Part shown: one piece after another, positions 34,478-48,700 of the stretch
Layout of the letters: the number at the start of each line of letters is the position of its first letter
Position numbering within the stretch: the first letter of the stretch is position 1
Assembly: GCA_036852015.1 (NCBI GenBank)
Contig: JAANDG010000517.1
Coordinates: 1 to 64,000, forward strand
Direction: 5' to 3'
DNA: 64,000 nucleotides
Origin: Pelodera strongyloides
Lineage: Eukaryota > Nematoda > Chromadorea > Rhabditida > Rhabditidae
Notes under the pieces: model-generated
What the model was told of the DNA's origin: nothing
Seen by the model: the letters and a program-made list of their open reading frames with translations, nothing else
Databases searched by the model: none
Program-made: the position numbers and the translations under genes

Positions 34478-37400
34478 ATGAGTCAAGGTTTGGCAGCGAT
34501 CACCCAGAATTTACAGAGGAGTATTGTGCCAGACAATGTATGTTCTTTTCTGAATAATTCATATTTTCTGATCTGTCCAAAGTATGGTAAATGTGGTGGA
34601 AGCATAAAGTACGTTGTTTTTATTAGATGAAATCCATATCCAGTATATGTTTTTTTACGATCATAGATTTGCCGCCTGGTTGGTGCAGTTCTGCGTGGCG
34701 GAATGGTAACGAAAACTCTTTTACCCCCTACGTTCACTATCTATCATGGCATAAACTCGTTGACGCTCTGACCGACGAAACCACCATCCGAATTAGCATA
34801 TTGCATAAATTTCGACGGTGGTATTGAGCTCGTAGGCATACCACCGTCGGGATTAGAATATTAGGTATGGTGAAAATCAGAAACGTATCATAAAGAGCTA
34901 CAAGTTTCGGAAACACTACATATATTTGGATGGTGGTTTTGAGCTTTTCCCGACGAGTTTTATGCCCTGCTATCTATTAGTTTAATTATGGGTCCCCTTT
35001 TGTAGTGGGATGATTGGGAGCTTGTGTTACGTTTTTTGGTTCGGAATTATTTCTGAAACGTAGGAAAAAGATAGATGTTTTCCCTCCTGGGCTGGGGGGT
35101 TGTGTAAAAAATGGTTATCCTTTTTCGTTTCGTATGTTTAGTTGACGTTATTTACGAAGTTTGGTTTCCAAAATAAACACAACAGTGAGGTAGTGGCAAT
35201 TGTTTGGCACTGCGCCATGCCATGTACTCTGTTTTGCGCTGAGTATATACTGAAGAATAATATGTTGAATTCAGACTGTGCTCCGTATTCCATTTGTCAA
35301 TGCCATCATCTCTGAAGAACCCGACGGTGGGGATTTTGTCCCCGGGGCATTGTCAATTGTTGAGAAGGTAACCTTTTCCTTTCCTTTTTTCTCCTTTTCC
35401 TATTTTACTGGATGGGCTTCAGTGATTTGGCGCTTTGTGCGTTCATCGGTTGTTTTGGAAGCTACGCTCTATATTGTATTGAATACTTGATTCCATTCCG
35501 AAGAACAAAAATAATATAAGTGCTAAGAATAAATATGTAAACAAATAAAGCATTATAGAGTGAAAAGAGATTCGATTCAGACAGCAGATTTGTAATTTTC
35601 TTTTTTTTTGGTTTGAATCGTCTGCCTTATAATTATACACAATGATGATGCAGTTGTACTGTTGTACTTGTACAGTAATCGGTAAGCGTTCCTCTTCTTC
35701 CAGTCGTACGGAGTATTCATCGAGTGGTTTCCCGCTGAAGAATCGCCTGACTCGAGTGGATGGGTGGTGGCCGATGCGGGAGATAGTGACGATCATTCAC
35801 TTAGTTGGTTCTTTGTTCTTTTAATATTCTATCAGATATATCGTGCTTACTTCTAAAGGTTTCTTTGAGAATACCACGTATTTCTATTCATTTTGTGTAA
35901 GTCGTTATATCTTGGCCAAATACCACGTATTTCTATTCATTGTGTGTAAATCGTTATATCTTGGCCATCTAAGAGTTTTTGGTTTACTGTTTGATATTCG
36001 ATATCATATTTTTCTACTCGAAAATAATTATGTTAATGACCTCAATTTCAGTCTCAACAAGTCCTACCGGCGGAAGCATTAATCAACGTTTAAAAGAAGA
36101 AGGCAGCAAGCTCCAGTTCTCCCTTGATGTTAACGATTTGTCGAGTTTCCGCAATTTTGAACCAAAGAAAGGTAATCAGTTCTTTTGATATTGTTCTTAA
36201 GGGTTTTAGTGTATTGTTCTTTAAGTAAATTTGAGTGCTCTTGCTCTGTAAGGTGTCGTTTCTTATTCTCTACTCTTTATTATTTTATTTTATTGAATAC
36301 TTTATTCTGGAAGAACAAAAACGAAATAATTTCGTTCAGGCAAGGGATATCCGTCAATCAGACTGATTTGCAAAGACGGCACCAATTACATTCCCCTTCA
36401 ATTCCGCTCAACATCCACTGCCGAGTTTGTTGATGTACTACAGAGGTAGATTGCTTTTCTCATTTATTTATTTATTTATTTTATTCGTAATGGATGATTA
36501 TGTCATTATTATATGGACACGTGTGCAGCCTAATCAACCACTTGGACTGGTCCGAAAGAAGAACTTTTGTGATGGGATTTTTTTAATGTATGCCAAAAAC
36601 GTGGAGTGAGAACAATGTCTATTTTGAAACTCGTCTAGATACGTGACCCTGAGGAGATCGGCCCGTGAGCCGAACCTTGTTTTGGTTGTCGATGAGAAAG
36701 CCGAAGCACTGGCACAGAGTGTATGTGCACTCGATCAAAACCAGGACATACTTGCGGTACGGTAGGCTGACTTTTTGTTCTTTTCATTCAGGGCATAAAA
36801 CTCGTCGGGAAAAGCTCAAAACCACCAACCAAATATGTGTAGTGTTTCCGAAACTTGTATCTCTTTGTGATACGTTTCTGATTTTCACCATACCTAATAT
36901 TCTAATCCCGACGGTGGTATGGCTACGAGCTCAAGACCACCGTCTAAATTTATGCAATATGGTAATTCGGATGGTGGTTTCGTCGGTCAGAGCGTCAACG
37001 AGTTTATGCCATGTTTTCATTACTTTATCCGGCTGGTTGATTTCTCCGTAAACATGAATCTTGACTCTTGACCTTGACTAAACGGAGTTTTCCATTTTGA
37101 CCGAAGAATAGGCACGCGGCTCCACAGCTCTACTGTAGTTAGTTTCGTTTCTTGTTGCGCAGTTTTAACCGGTCTTTATGATTTATGTTACTCCGTTTCA
37201 AACGTTTCTTTCAGAGGTTTGTGAGCAATCCGTACGCGGCCGCAATGACTGGATTTGGGAAGATTACCGCCTTTGTTCAGGATCAGGTAGGTATTTTTCG
37301 ATTGCTAATTTTTTTTTATCATTTAATCATGCTGAAATGCTTGTGCCCGGTCGTGCTGTTAGCAGATCGTTTATTCTCGTTGTCTGTGAATGTTTCTGCT

Positions 37401-40400
37401 TTCATTTTTTTTCGGCTGAAACGTAAGGAATATTAACCTATTTGGTCAACATTATAAGCATCAGTATCGAAATAATTATAATGAGCTCCGACAACAGCAA
37501 TGTCAGTATCATAATCGTTGTGTTCAGGTGATCCCCACTCTGTTGGACTCGGACGAAGTGAGCATGGAGGAACAGATTCGAGCAATGAGAGAACTGAGAA
37601 TGCAAGAAGGAGGTGGAGAAGATATACGGTACTTATTATAGTTCAATTTTATTTTGACTAAATTAGTGGAAACTTGTTGAACCTGACCTGCACCTTTCGA
37701 GTTTTTCTATGGGTAGTTAAAAATTCCAAATCAACCCATTTCATTTATTTAAAAAAGATAATATATTGATTCAGAACCTACCGAGATGGCGAGTCGAGCG
37801 ATTTTGAGATGGTCACTCAATTGGAACTTCCCCCACGACCGGAGATTTTCAGGGAACAACCCGTAACCAGGGTTAGTTTTACCTTAGTTTATTAACTCTC
37901 AACTCACTGTTCGTTATGTTACGTTTAGAATTACTCCACTCCGTCGTCCTTGACACTTGACTTTAGCTATGACTAATGTTATCATTTATCCTAAGCGAAC
38001 GGTAATTAATTTAACCACTCGAGTAATTATATCATAGTGTATAGTTATTTATTTATTTATTTATTAAATACATCAAAAGGTGTACATCCGAGGATATAGT
38101 TAAAGATGACACTCCGTAGATTTACCCAAGATATGGTTATTCTAATTATTTTAGGCGCTATGGGATAAATGCAAGAAAGCGGATGGTTCGTTTGACATGC
38201 AGAAAGTGCATCACCTTAAGATGAATGTTTTCAGGTAAACCGTTTGTCCGTTTGCAATATTTTTCTCTCTTTTGTTCACTAAGTATTAGACTATTAGGTG
38301 GTAGAAAACTGAGGCGAATCAATTAAAATGAGCGTTGATTAAGCGATTATGAGGAGCACTTAATCGGAGACCATTTTGCCTGAGCCACAGTCGTGCTGTT
38401 TTTGTTTATTTTTTTTTACTTGCCGTAACGCTGATCATCTCTTGTTCAGAGGTGGACTGGAGCCTGCATTGCGCCGTGAGGCCTGGAAGTACCTTTTGGG
38501 TTACTGTAAGTGGGAGGAGACACCCGCCGAACATGCAAAGGTATTTCTAAGCATACGAACTATTTTTAATTATACTTTAATTTAATTAAGTGACAAGTAT
38601 ACTGTGTACCTTGTTCTAGATTTGTATACCTTGTTGACCTCAAGCCCTGTAAATGAAGCTACTCTCAAAGTGAAGTGAATGCATTTTGTTTTTAGAACCG
38701 CATTCAAATGGAGAAGGACTACTACAGAATGAAGTCTCAATGGGAAAGTATTACAGAGGACCAGGAGACTAGATTCCTAACGTTCAGCAGTAGGAAAGCC
38801 CTAGTTGGTGGGGAAATATATTCCTTTTTTTTAAATACCATGTTATAAATCCTGTACCCTTGCGTAATGGCGGTGTGTTTGGCACACACTGTAAGCTATT
38901 CATTCCCGTAGTATTGTCTGTCTGAGCTTGGTCAATGCGGAAGTTATTTCAGTATGTTTTTTTTTTTCAATTTCCAATTTCAATATGGGCCATGTAATTT
39001 CTGTAGTACAACTAAGGGCGCTTCATGCTTTCATTTAAAAAAAGTCACAAATCGGTCTTATTTAGAAAAAGACGTTGCCCGAACGGACCGAACAATCGCC
39101 TACTTCCAAGGAGACGAGAATGCGAATCTGCATCGTCTGCACTGCATTCTCATGACCTACTGCATGTACAACTTTGATCTGGGTAAGGAAGTTTCCATGT
39201 CTCGGTACTATTACGAGCTGCAGTGCTGCACCTGCACCCATCTAATCTATTTGATGTTGAATTGTTATGTTATTGTAGGTGTCCCGCGCATACTGTAACC
39301 AGTTGTACCATTGCCGATAAACATATTTTAGCTAAAAATTTCTCTTTGGAAAAGGGTCGACTTTATTTTCCATGATATTCTTGATAGTCTGCCATTTCAC
39401 CGTCTATTGTTATACATAGCGTTAGCGTCTCTTTAGGCTACGTGCAAGGCATGTCCGACTTCTGTTCCCCTCTTCTCTTTGTATTGGAAGACGAAGTTGA
39501 TGCATTCTGGTGCTTCGTCGAACTCATGAATATTGTGGTTAGTTTATTTTCAACTTTGTTTTTGTTTGTTTTTATCTTTTGTTTCATGAGTGGGGCAATG
39601 AGAGACTGAAGTATGTCATGTGGCTGTCGAATACGAATTTCGGAATATACTTTTGTCTTGTATTGGTCCCGGACAGCACTTTATTAAAGGGAGGGATATG
39701 TAGTGAACCCATAAATCCAATAAACCTTTGCCTCTGTGATCTGCATAAAAATATGTTCTACTATTATATTTTAGCACCGAAATTTCGAGGAAGACCAATC
39801 ATCGATCAAAATGCAATTGAATCAATTGAGGGATCTTGTGATGATCATTAACCCAAAACTCGCCAATTATCTTGGTTCGTGTTTGTTTTAATTACATTTG
39901 CGAACTCTTTTTCTATCTTTGTCTCTTTCGTTTTTCTCACTTTTTCTATCTACCTTTATTACCATTGTTTTTTGCGTACCTAGTTTCTATATTGGATTCA
40001 TTTGACTGTAGCGAATGGTACTATTCGTGGTGTTTGTTCGTAAATTAACTTCCTTTTTATTGTTCAGAATCTCACCAATCAGACGATATGTACTTCTGTT
40101 TCCGTTGGGTTCTCGTCTGGTTTAAGAGGGAATTCTCATTTGAGGACACGTCAAAGCTGTGGGAGGTAAGCTTTCTTTTGTTCTTTCTACGTTCTGATTG
40201 TGTCTCTTACTCGTTAAAGAGTTGGAGTGATATTGTGTGACAAGCTAGCTACTCATAACTTAAGCATGTTCAATCAAGCTACTGTTTGTGTTGTGAAGAA
40301 TAGAAGGATGAATTTGTTTTCGAGATGACTTCCTCTTCAGGTTATTTGGACTAGACAGCCGTGCCCCAATTTCCATCTCCTTGTTTGTGTGGCCATCTTG

Positions 40401-41122
40401 GACAAACAAATGCACACGATCATTGAAAACAAATTTGGATTGACGGAGATTCTCAAGGTGAGCCAGTATTTTGTTCTTTGTTCTTGGTTATCTATGTAAT
40501 GTAATCTATGTCTCTGTTTGTCGGCATTGTCGGCAAGGACTTGGAAGACGGCCAAGCGTAGCGTCTTTGAACTATTTTAAATGTTTGTGAGTAGTGTGGG
40601 ATTTGTCTCATTGGTTAAAAAATATGTTTTTTTTCACGAAACCTTTGTATGTCGACGAATTATTTGAATTTTTGAATTCCTGCCCCGCTAGTGTTAGCTG
40701 CTTGCTAGGCTGCAATATATTTAGTGTGGTGAGGGTCAGGTTGAGATTTACTATTTTATTAACCATCCATGTTTTCTAGCACGTGAATGACCTCTCAATG
40801 CATTTGAAATTGGACGAAGTGCTTACCTCGGCTGAAGCCATTTTCCATCAGTTGTCAGCTAGCCAGGCAAGTTTTTCTGATATTATTCGTTTCTATAGCA
40901 CCGTAGAAAACCCTTAAACCTTAGTGCTGTTCTGAACCGGAGCATCAATCTAGTACGCAAAGTACGCGGGCCGAACCGCCGAACTTAGAAAGAAGTTTTT
41001 TGTGACTGTGCATGTTTTGTTCTACTGAGAGTAACTGATTCCTTCTTCAGGACAAACTTCCCTCCCATATATGTGAATATCTGTGTCTAGGAGATCAGAC
41101 TCCAACAGAAGAAAGGAAGTAA
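34478..41122 (+). CDS. TBC1D15: TBC1D15/TBC1D17-like Rab GTPase-activating protein, 609 aa
   Basis: Nineteen exons: 34478-34537, 35275-35367, 35704-35785, 36052-36171, 36340-36445, 36639-36761, 37215-37286, 37528-37628, 37775-37871, 38155-38234, 38450-38540, 38695-38807, 39066-39182, 39437-39537, 39775-39874, 40068-40165, 40341-40457, 40780-40866 and 41051-41122, totalling 1830 nt. The TBC domain spans about residues 312-560. It has the family signatures RREAW (RxxxW), VEKDVARTDR (IxxDxxR, catalytic arginine) and YVQGMSD (catalytic glutamine), so it should be active. Family members inactivate Rab7-type GTPases, and vertebrate TBC1D15 acts at mitochondria-lysosome contacts. The N-terminal half resembles the TBC1D15 family region (PYAAAMTGFGKITAFVQD). 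The third exon's donor could instead be at 35803 (18 nt longer). The start is less certain, because the first exon stays open upstream to an acceptor near 34410. Intron 18 uses a GC donor. Confidence 0.92.
34745..34969 (+). mobile_element. hAT-type MITE, copy 1
   Basis: A 225-bp element with ends CATGGCATAAACTCG and CGAGTTTTATGCCCTG, flanked by an exact 8-bp duplication CTATCTAT (34737-34744 and 34970-34977). Eight-base target duplications and CA-GG type ends are the signature of hAT transposons. It lies in intron 1 of the TBC1D15-like gene. Confidence 0.9.
36789..37013 (-). mobile_element. hAT-type MITE, copy 2 (inverted relative to copy 1)
   Basis: Also 225 bp, in the opposite orientation, differing from copy 1 at about eight positions. 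It is flanked by an exact 8-bp duplication TTTTCATT (36781-36788 and 37014-37021). It lies in intron 6 of the same gene. Confidence 0.9.
38041..38095. repeat. Dispersed repeat tail shared with 23.3 kb
   Basis: (TTTA)n followed by AATACATC, AAAGGTGT and ATCCGAGGAT, matching the sequence near 23325-23375. Probably the 3' end of a retroelement. Confidence 0.5.
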
Positions 41123-42798
41123 TTTGATGGTTGTTGGTTTTTTTATTTCTTGTCGCCATAACTCTTCCATTTATTCATTCATATTGTTTCTTAATTTCCT
41201 ATTAGTCAAAAAAATTGCATTGTTTTACAAGTATATTTATTTACCATCATATACATAGAATGTATCATATGTGTGTTGCTTTTTGTACAGCTTTTATAAT
41301 TTTGTATTTCTTATTCATTTTGTACTATCTGGCTGGTCTGTGTCAATTGTCAATATAATTCTGTAGCTAAGCACCTTTGTTTAAGTTCATTGATTGATAT
41401 TCAAGTTTTCTTTCTTAATGATGAGAAAATTTGAAAAGAATCTGCTAGTGACATAGTGGCAAGTGAACAATTGAAATGATGCTCATTTCAAACGATCCAA
41501 CCGTAAACTTGACACTGCGTTGACATACGTGCGGGACCTAACCTTATCGCTTATGTTAGTAAAATCGGAGTTTTTCACATTATTCCCAGATATATGACTA
41601 TTTTTATAATGTCCGCTCTTTCTCTGATGTGTCTGTCGTAGTATCGAAAATTGACGAAATCGGAAGTATTCTGACTTTCTGAGTCCAAGTTTTCTTTCTT
41701 AATGATGTTCTCTGTTGAAGCCCTAAATGTGATTATTATGCTGATGTGCTTAGCATGCACATGATATCGTGTAAAATTTATTTTGTGCGCAGGTGGTGGG
41801 TGTTTCCACCTGGTAATAAACATTTTTCTTTACAAGAACTCAGGCCTGTAAAGAACTACGCGTCCCAATCGGGGTTGACAGAATCAATATAACAATAAAC
41901 ATTATGAATAGCTTGGAAAAGTTGATTCTGTTGGTAACTGCTGCGAACTTTGGTACGGTAACTTATTGGGATTTTTGTTGGTGGTGGAACACAGTAGAGA
42001 GGAGACTGTAGAGAGCAAGATTGTTGAATACACAACGTAAGTTAACTCGATTTGCCCTGGGATCACCGACGGGGCTTCGCGGCACCACGTTTGTAAAAAT
42101 GGGTAAAATCCAAAGGAGCGCGTGTCGCGAAAAGATGGAAGTCCCAGTTGTTTTTGGGTTTTCCTTCCAATTAGCTAGGAGGAAAATAGACATTTGTAGT
42201 TCGCTCATCAGTGGATTGCGTAATTTGAGTGACGTCTATACAACTCTTCCATTCGCAAAAGAAAATCTTGAAAAAATTTATTTGGCAATGACCAGAACGC
42301 TAGAATACTTTTCAAATCAATATACTACAAAGCAAATACAATACGAAACAACTAACCGATACTTTACAAAACATGTACACAAAATATAGTTACCAAGCAT
42401 CTACTAATATACATTCAAACATTGAATACCCTTGCGAAGTTGCTTAGAAAAGAAATCAATAAAGAAAATAGAAGCAATACAGAATTGGTCACACTATATA
42501 CATGCAAAATGTTCAATAGGGTTACTGTGTGAAGGCTGTCCACACATAACTACATACTAATGAGTGGCACACTAAATAAGTTCAGTGATGACAAATGATA
42601 ATATATAGATTCTCTGATGTATTGCACTTAGCACTCGGACAAATAAAATAAACAAATAAAAGGCAATTACGTTACAAGCTAAAGGTCAATTTTTATGTAT
42701 TGGTGGTCTTCAAAAAGTTAAACTATGAAGTCGAAAAGGTCAAACAAAGACTAAGCCTAAGCCTAATTTACAAACTAAACTACAGTAATCATTGTTGA
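41123..42798. other. Convergent intergenic region between the TBC1D15-like gene and UBR3
   Basis: AT-rich 3' flanks. AATAAA occurs on the plus strand near 41815. A plus-strand frame at 42021-42389 (122 aa) has ordinary composition but no homology, splice support or promoter; I do not call it a gene. Confidence 0.5.
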
Positions 42799-45700
42799 TC
42801 ACCGCAACATATAGTGTGATTCCCTTACGTGCATCATCATCTGCTCGAAAGTTCCGAAATTCTGTGAAAGTGCGCGGTCAAAGTCCTTCTCACACCAGTC
42901 GTTCTCCAATGCTTTGTATCTGAACAACAAATAACATGACTCGAGATCGGTATGTTTCAAAGTTGGAATTAATAAGACAACGAACCTACAGCAAGATGGA
43001 AACTCATGACGATTTCACTCGACCAAAAGAATACCGTAATGAATAAAAAATTGTAGGACCGAGATAAAGAAAAATAAACTAGGAAAAACTGGATAAATAT
43101 CTGGAACTAATCCATGCGATAGATAGAGCTAGAGGTAAACAAAATAGCACTCAATTTATGGTCCGATAAATCACACTTGTCATAAATACGGAAACAAGAA
43201 CTGACCTCTTCTCGGAAAGAAAGAGTGGTTTTCCCCTTCTGAGATTCCTGTCTTCCTCACCATGGGCGTCCAGAAACACACTTCCCCATACTCCGCAACG
43301 ACCCTAATACATAAAATAGATTATTCGGTCATAATGAAACCGTTTTTTTGTGCCATACTTCTAATTATCGGCAATACGAATGAGTTAGATATTGCTTTAA
43401 ACTTTTACTTCTATAATTTTGTGAGGCACATCCACTGTTGTTGTTTAATAGATAAGCTAGAATTTGAAAAAGATGGACGCCAAAAATCAACTAGCAGACA
43501 GTCAGCTTTCCAAAACTAATGGAAAATCAGGGCGGTGTAAATTAGCATATACAGTAACTCGCGCCGTGGGCATGCCCTATCCCATGTGTGTTCTACCAAA
43601 CAACTCTCTCCCCCTCAAATTCATAAATCTAATTCTTAATGCTAACCATAAGATAAAAAATAGCTCACATCCGTCTTCACAATGCAAATGAGTGACGAGT
43701 TCAGTGAGAGGAATATTCCATCTGACCGGGCACCACAACTATCGATGTGCTGAAATGTAAAGGGACATTAACGAACTGATATACTCATTTCATCAAATCA
43801 AGTCATTTGATAAAATTGATAAATAATAATAAAAATGCTAGTTACCCGCATCACTTCATTTGATGACGTCATGTTGTCTCCGGATCCGGTTAATGCTCGA
43901 CAACACTCGCCAGGACATAACAACTCGGAACACACGAGACAGACGAACGGATTGGAAGGAACCTGACAAATAGATTCACATATACTCCATTCCCTACAAA
44001 TTAAGTGTTTTTCATACAAAAACGAAACCCCCAACGCGATTTGTATACTTGCGCACAAATGCGTAAACACAAATATGAGTTATGGGTGAACAAATAGTAC
44101 CAAATTTTAGAACTACACTTATAATTAACGAGAGCTGACATAACAGGATTTTATGGCGTTGCTCTCTGTCTAAGAGTCCAATAAACATTTAAACATACGA
44201 TTTTATACTCTGGGAATCAAAATATATACGATAAGTGCATGTTCCAGGTCCAACCTTTGTACAATAATTGCATGGTCGGTTGAAATATCGGGAGAAGATC
44301 TCGTCATAACTTGCAGGCAATTTGAGGAGTGGAAACGGGCGGTAGGATATCGGTTCCTCGGTTAGACCCTGGAAGAATTCCGGATTAATAAATACGAGCA
44401 TCCAACCGATAAAGGACGAGGTCATATGAGGCCATATTCACCAATCAATTCCCCATGGGGAGTTCCCCGTCTTTTTCTCTCCGTCTTTCACATTAGAACA
44501 TCTCACATATGATGTTTTCTGTCCCCCAGGGACCTCCCAGGATGTTGTGCTGCGAATTCGCACCGGAAGAAAACCAAAAAGAATTCTCTAGGAATTCTTT
44601 TTTGGATTTCTTTCTCTGCGAATTCGCATTATTTCTGGTGCGAATTCGCAGTGGAAAATCCTTAGGCGAGGGAGCACGTTTTTCAGTGCGAATTCGCAAA
44701 GCACATGAGAGTCTGCGATTTCGCACCGGGTATTTTGCCGAGGCGAATTTGGAAAATCGCACTCCAGTAACAGAGATTTCCCCGAGCCGAGGGAATCGGA
44801 GTAGTGAATATGGCCTCCCTATTTATAATTCAGAATCAAGAGTTCCATTCGTTCATTCATTGAAAATCATCAGGCAAATCTCATCTAATTATGTACAAAA
44901 TGTATACCCACGTAGAAATCAATAACATTTGTTTGCCGCTTTGTAAAACATTTTGACAGCACTGGCCCGTCTATTCTCGTCTCTGACTCATATTTCATCA
45001 TATCAAGTTCTATTTTCTGTCGACACGAGTAAACTTAAGCAGAGAATCCTTTCACCCCCGACCTGCCGAGACCAACACTCGACAAACAAACGAGAAACTG
45101 ACGGAAACGAAAAGAGAAGAGAAAATGAAGGAAGGACCAGTGGACTCACAATCAGCTGAACTCTCCCGGAAAAGTATCTGTTCTGCTTTGAACGCTTCTA
45201 CACAATTTCATACCACCCATTGCACCATTTTCACAGTTCGTAACCGCAATCCCAGTTGCGCATTTTTTTTAAATAAACTTATCACGCGGTTATTAAGTAC
45301 TGACACAGACACGTATGCATTTTTGTTTGTATTTTGATTTTAAATGTAGACCACAACCAAAGAATTATTTGTTTAGTGCCTTGATCAATCCAACTAATCC
45401 TCTCCACAGGACAAACAACGGTCACAATCATACTTCGCATATATGCCGAAGGCGTGAAAGTGGTCACGAAAAGTGCACTAAAGCCCGACAGTACTTTTAG
45501 TTTGTTTGATTGCACGTAAAGGAAAATTGACTACCTCATTTATACTTTTGACTTAAATGTTGTCCATATTTTTCATAATATGACTACACTACATACATTA
45601 CTTGTATTTTACATAAAGATCACATATTGTCCTTAAAAAGGACCTCACATGTTTGAATATGGGGTTATTTTAGGCGCACAAATGCAAGACCAATATTTGT

Positions 45701-48700
45701 TGAATAGACACTTCTCTCTGTGGCAATCACCCAACCAAAATGTTATGCAAACAATATTCCCATTATTATAACTGACGCCTTGCCGACATAGAATAATTCA
45801 CTCTGTTAACTATTTTCACGGTTATTACAATTTATTGCTTAGTGCTCGACAAATCTTTATACTCTTTACCCTTACATTATACAATATGGTTTATTTCAAG
45901 TAGTTGATCACTTATTGTTTTTTACGCTGTATTTCTTCACGAATGACGTTTTGCATATAGATAATTATCAAATAGTAGTAGGCAATTATATAGCTAATCA
46001 GGGTTAACCTAAACTACCTAGAACTCAAATGAGAACATTTTGATCGCTTTCCCGAAAAGGGAAATTTCATCACAAAACAAAATTCTCATCTGTTCTATGA
46101 ATCATCCACAAAGTGCGCCATTCAGCTTTTACGCCAACACACAAAAAAAAAGAGACAGAAAGTCATTCACGAACATTTCCTTTTTAGAATTTACATGATA
46201 TATTATTGGAAGTAGTACAGCAGAAAAGAAAATACAAAAACAAGATTGTTATACACAATGCATTTGTCCCAACTGTCCCCATCCTGATCATAAAACAATA
46301 CAATCATGCAAAACCCCTTTGCACCAACTCTATATCCCTTTTACAGATACATATCATAACGGAAATTTAACTAGTAAGTAGAACGACCAATTCCATTCTA
46401 AGTTCTATTTTAAATTCTATAAAACTTTCAGTTTACCAACTTTATATTTCCTGAAATATGCGTCATTCACCAGATAATCGACCGTCAAGCCGAACTACTA
46501 CATTGTTCCCGGCTGCAACGGTAAGAATTCTAATACACACTCTTTCCCATTCCCTCCCGAATTTTGATTATACACAAAAAGCCAGAATCATTTGTTTACG
46601 ATTCAAATTAATTCTCAAGCCATTTCAATGTTCAAATAAGTCGGTTATTTTCGCTGATATCATGGTGACATCTTCACGCACATACACCAAAACACTATCA
46701 TATGATTCATACAATTTCTCCAGGTCAAAACGTTCCCAGCAACCACATTTACCCTAGGATGCCATAATTGCACATCGTGTGTTACCATGTCTAGCAGAGC
46801 GCGTGCCCTTGTGTACCCGACTTGTAAACATTTATTTATTTGCTTTTCCCCCTTTACGATTTCGTCAGCGTGCGAAAACTGGACGAAATCGATACGTTTT
46901 GGCATTTTGTCATATAAGACTTATTCACCTTTGCCATCCCATCTTTCACTATTTCCTTCTAGATCTAATCTTGAATTATTATTCTTGTATATCTCAAATT
47001 CAGGACACCACACAATCAACACTTATCTCCGAAACACTCGGAGCTTACGGCGAAGTGAATTTAAGTCGGCCGAGCTCGCAGACACCGTCGCCGAACCCGA
47101 ACCAGACAATACCAAGGTTTGTACAAAAATTAGCTAATTACTCACTGTAACAATAAGTCACCACTCCACCAAAGGCCAACAGTAACTCACAGATGCAAAA
47201 ATTCCGAATTTCATAAGCCCACATATACCAAATACTACCAAAACTCAAAACTTTTTTCGAGAGGCCACAGTACACATTGTCGCGACGTAAGCAAAATAAA
47301 TGTAATCACTACCACCATAATTGAGTGCTGATAAGAAGGACGTAATATTGATTGCGACTTCAAATTTCCCGGGCAAACAAAAAATCACAAGGCAAAAGCA
47401 AACGGCGGCGACACATTTTGATACACAAAATCTGCAGCCAGTCTACTACAGTTACACTTAAACCTTTTCACGGAACAGGATTCTTCTTTTTTGAAGAGTC
47501 ACCATTATGCGCAAATAATTCGTCACCACCACTCGCTTTCGATATGAAAATCGATTACTCAGAGTTAGATTAACGAAAAAGAATCCGTTCTTCTTCTTCA
47601 TTTCTTTCAAAGGAGTTACCTAGCGTAGTCTTTTGTTGTCAGTTTTCACTTCATGTTATCTTCTTACAAAAATCAATATGTTTCGTAAATCCACACCATT
47701 TCCAGTGCACATCAACTGCAACCAAGCGGTTCAGTGAGTCTCAACTTACCCCCATTACAACACACAGGAGGACCACAACCCGTGAACAATCAAGTAAGGA
47801 CTAAAGTATTCCGAAAACAATTGATGGATGAAGACAAACACTCAGAAAATTCATCTATCTCCATTCAGAGTCCCAATCACTCCAGTCATCTACAAAAACC
47901 TACACGTCCCGATAGGCTCTACTCAAGGAGTCGGAGCAACTTGAACAGTTCAAATCCATATTTGCATACGACAACCTCATTATTGAATCCGCCTCCTTAC
48001 GATTCCCCGATGATTGACAAAGTGTATCTTCCGACCACAGAATCAAGAGCTGGTGAGTCCGAATTGCTATCCGAAGAATCCGAAGTCACAAATTCAGAAA
48101 AAGAATAATTATTCCAAATTTAGGCTCGGACCGGCCACGCTACGACAAATTTGCCGAGGTCTACAGTAATTCCGGAGATACCGTAGAATTGGCGAGGAAT
48201 GTTGGAAGCTATGTGGGAAATAGGATTCCACTCTGCATTTGGATTGGTGGAGCGATCGTTTTCTGTCTGCTCGGATTCATGTTCCTGCTGATTGGTACGT
48301 CCTCTTCATCATACACTTCATAACATGCTTGCATAATCTTATTATATAAAGTTGGGATGTTTGTTTGATTGATTGATTTATTGTGTGTTTGGATGATGTG
48401 CGTTACGCTCAGGAAGTAGGATTGGTTCAGTAGTTCATGTTCCCATGCACTGAGCCATCTCACATCCCGAGCGCCCCTCTCACAAAAGTCCAAAAAAGGC
48501 TGCATATACGGAATGTGTGTGGTATATCGTGCGGGCGCGTCCGCGGCGCTCAAAGTACTTCGATTAAAATACAAAGAACATGCAAATCTAGAGCAACAAA
48601 AGAAGCAATAAAGCGATGATTTTAGCATATGCTAATTTTTTGAATCACTTTTGAATGCACGTTTCACGTATGTATGAAATAAAAATGTACTAGAAGGTCG

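Noticed and set aside
42021..42389. 122-aa plus-strand frame between the TBC1D15-like gene and UBR3
   Set aside because: No homology, no splice or promoter support, and located where both flanking genes end.
44493..44925. 89-aa and 138-aa frames on opposite strands
   Set aside because: They cross the MITE with TGCGAATTCGCA palindromes, and composition follows the repeat.
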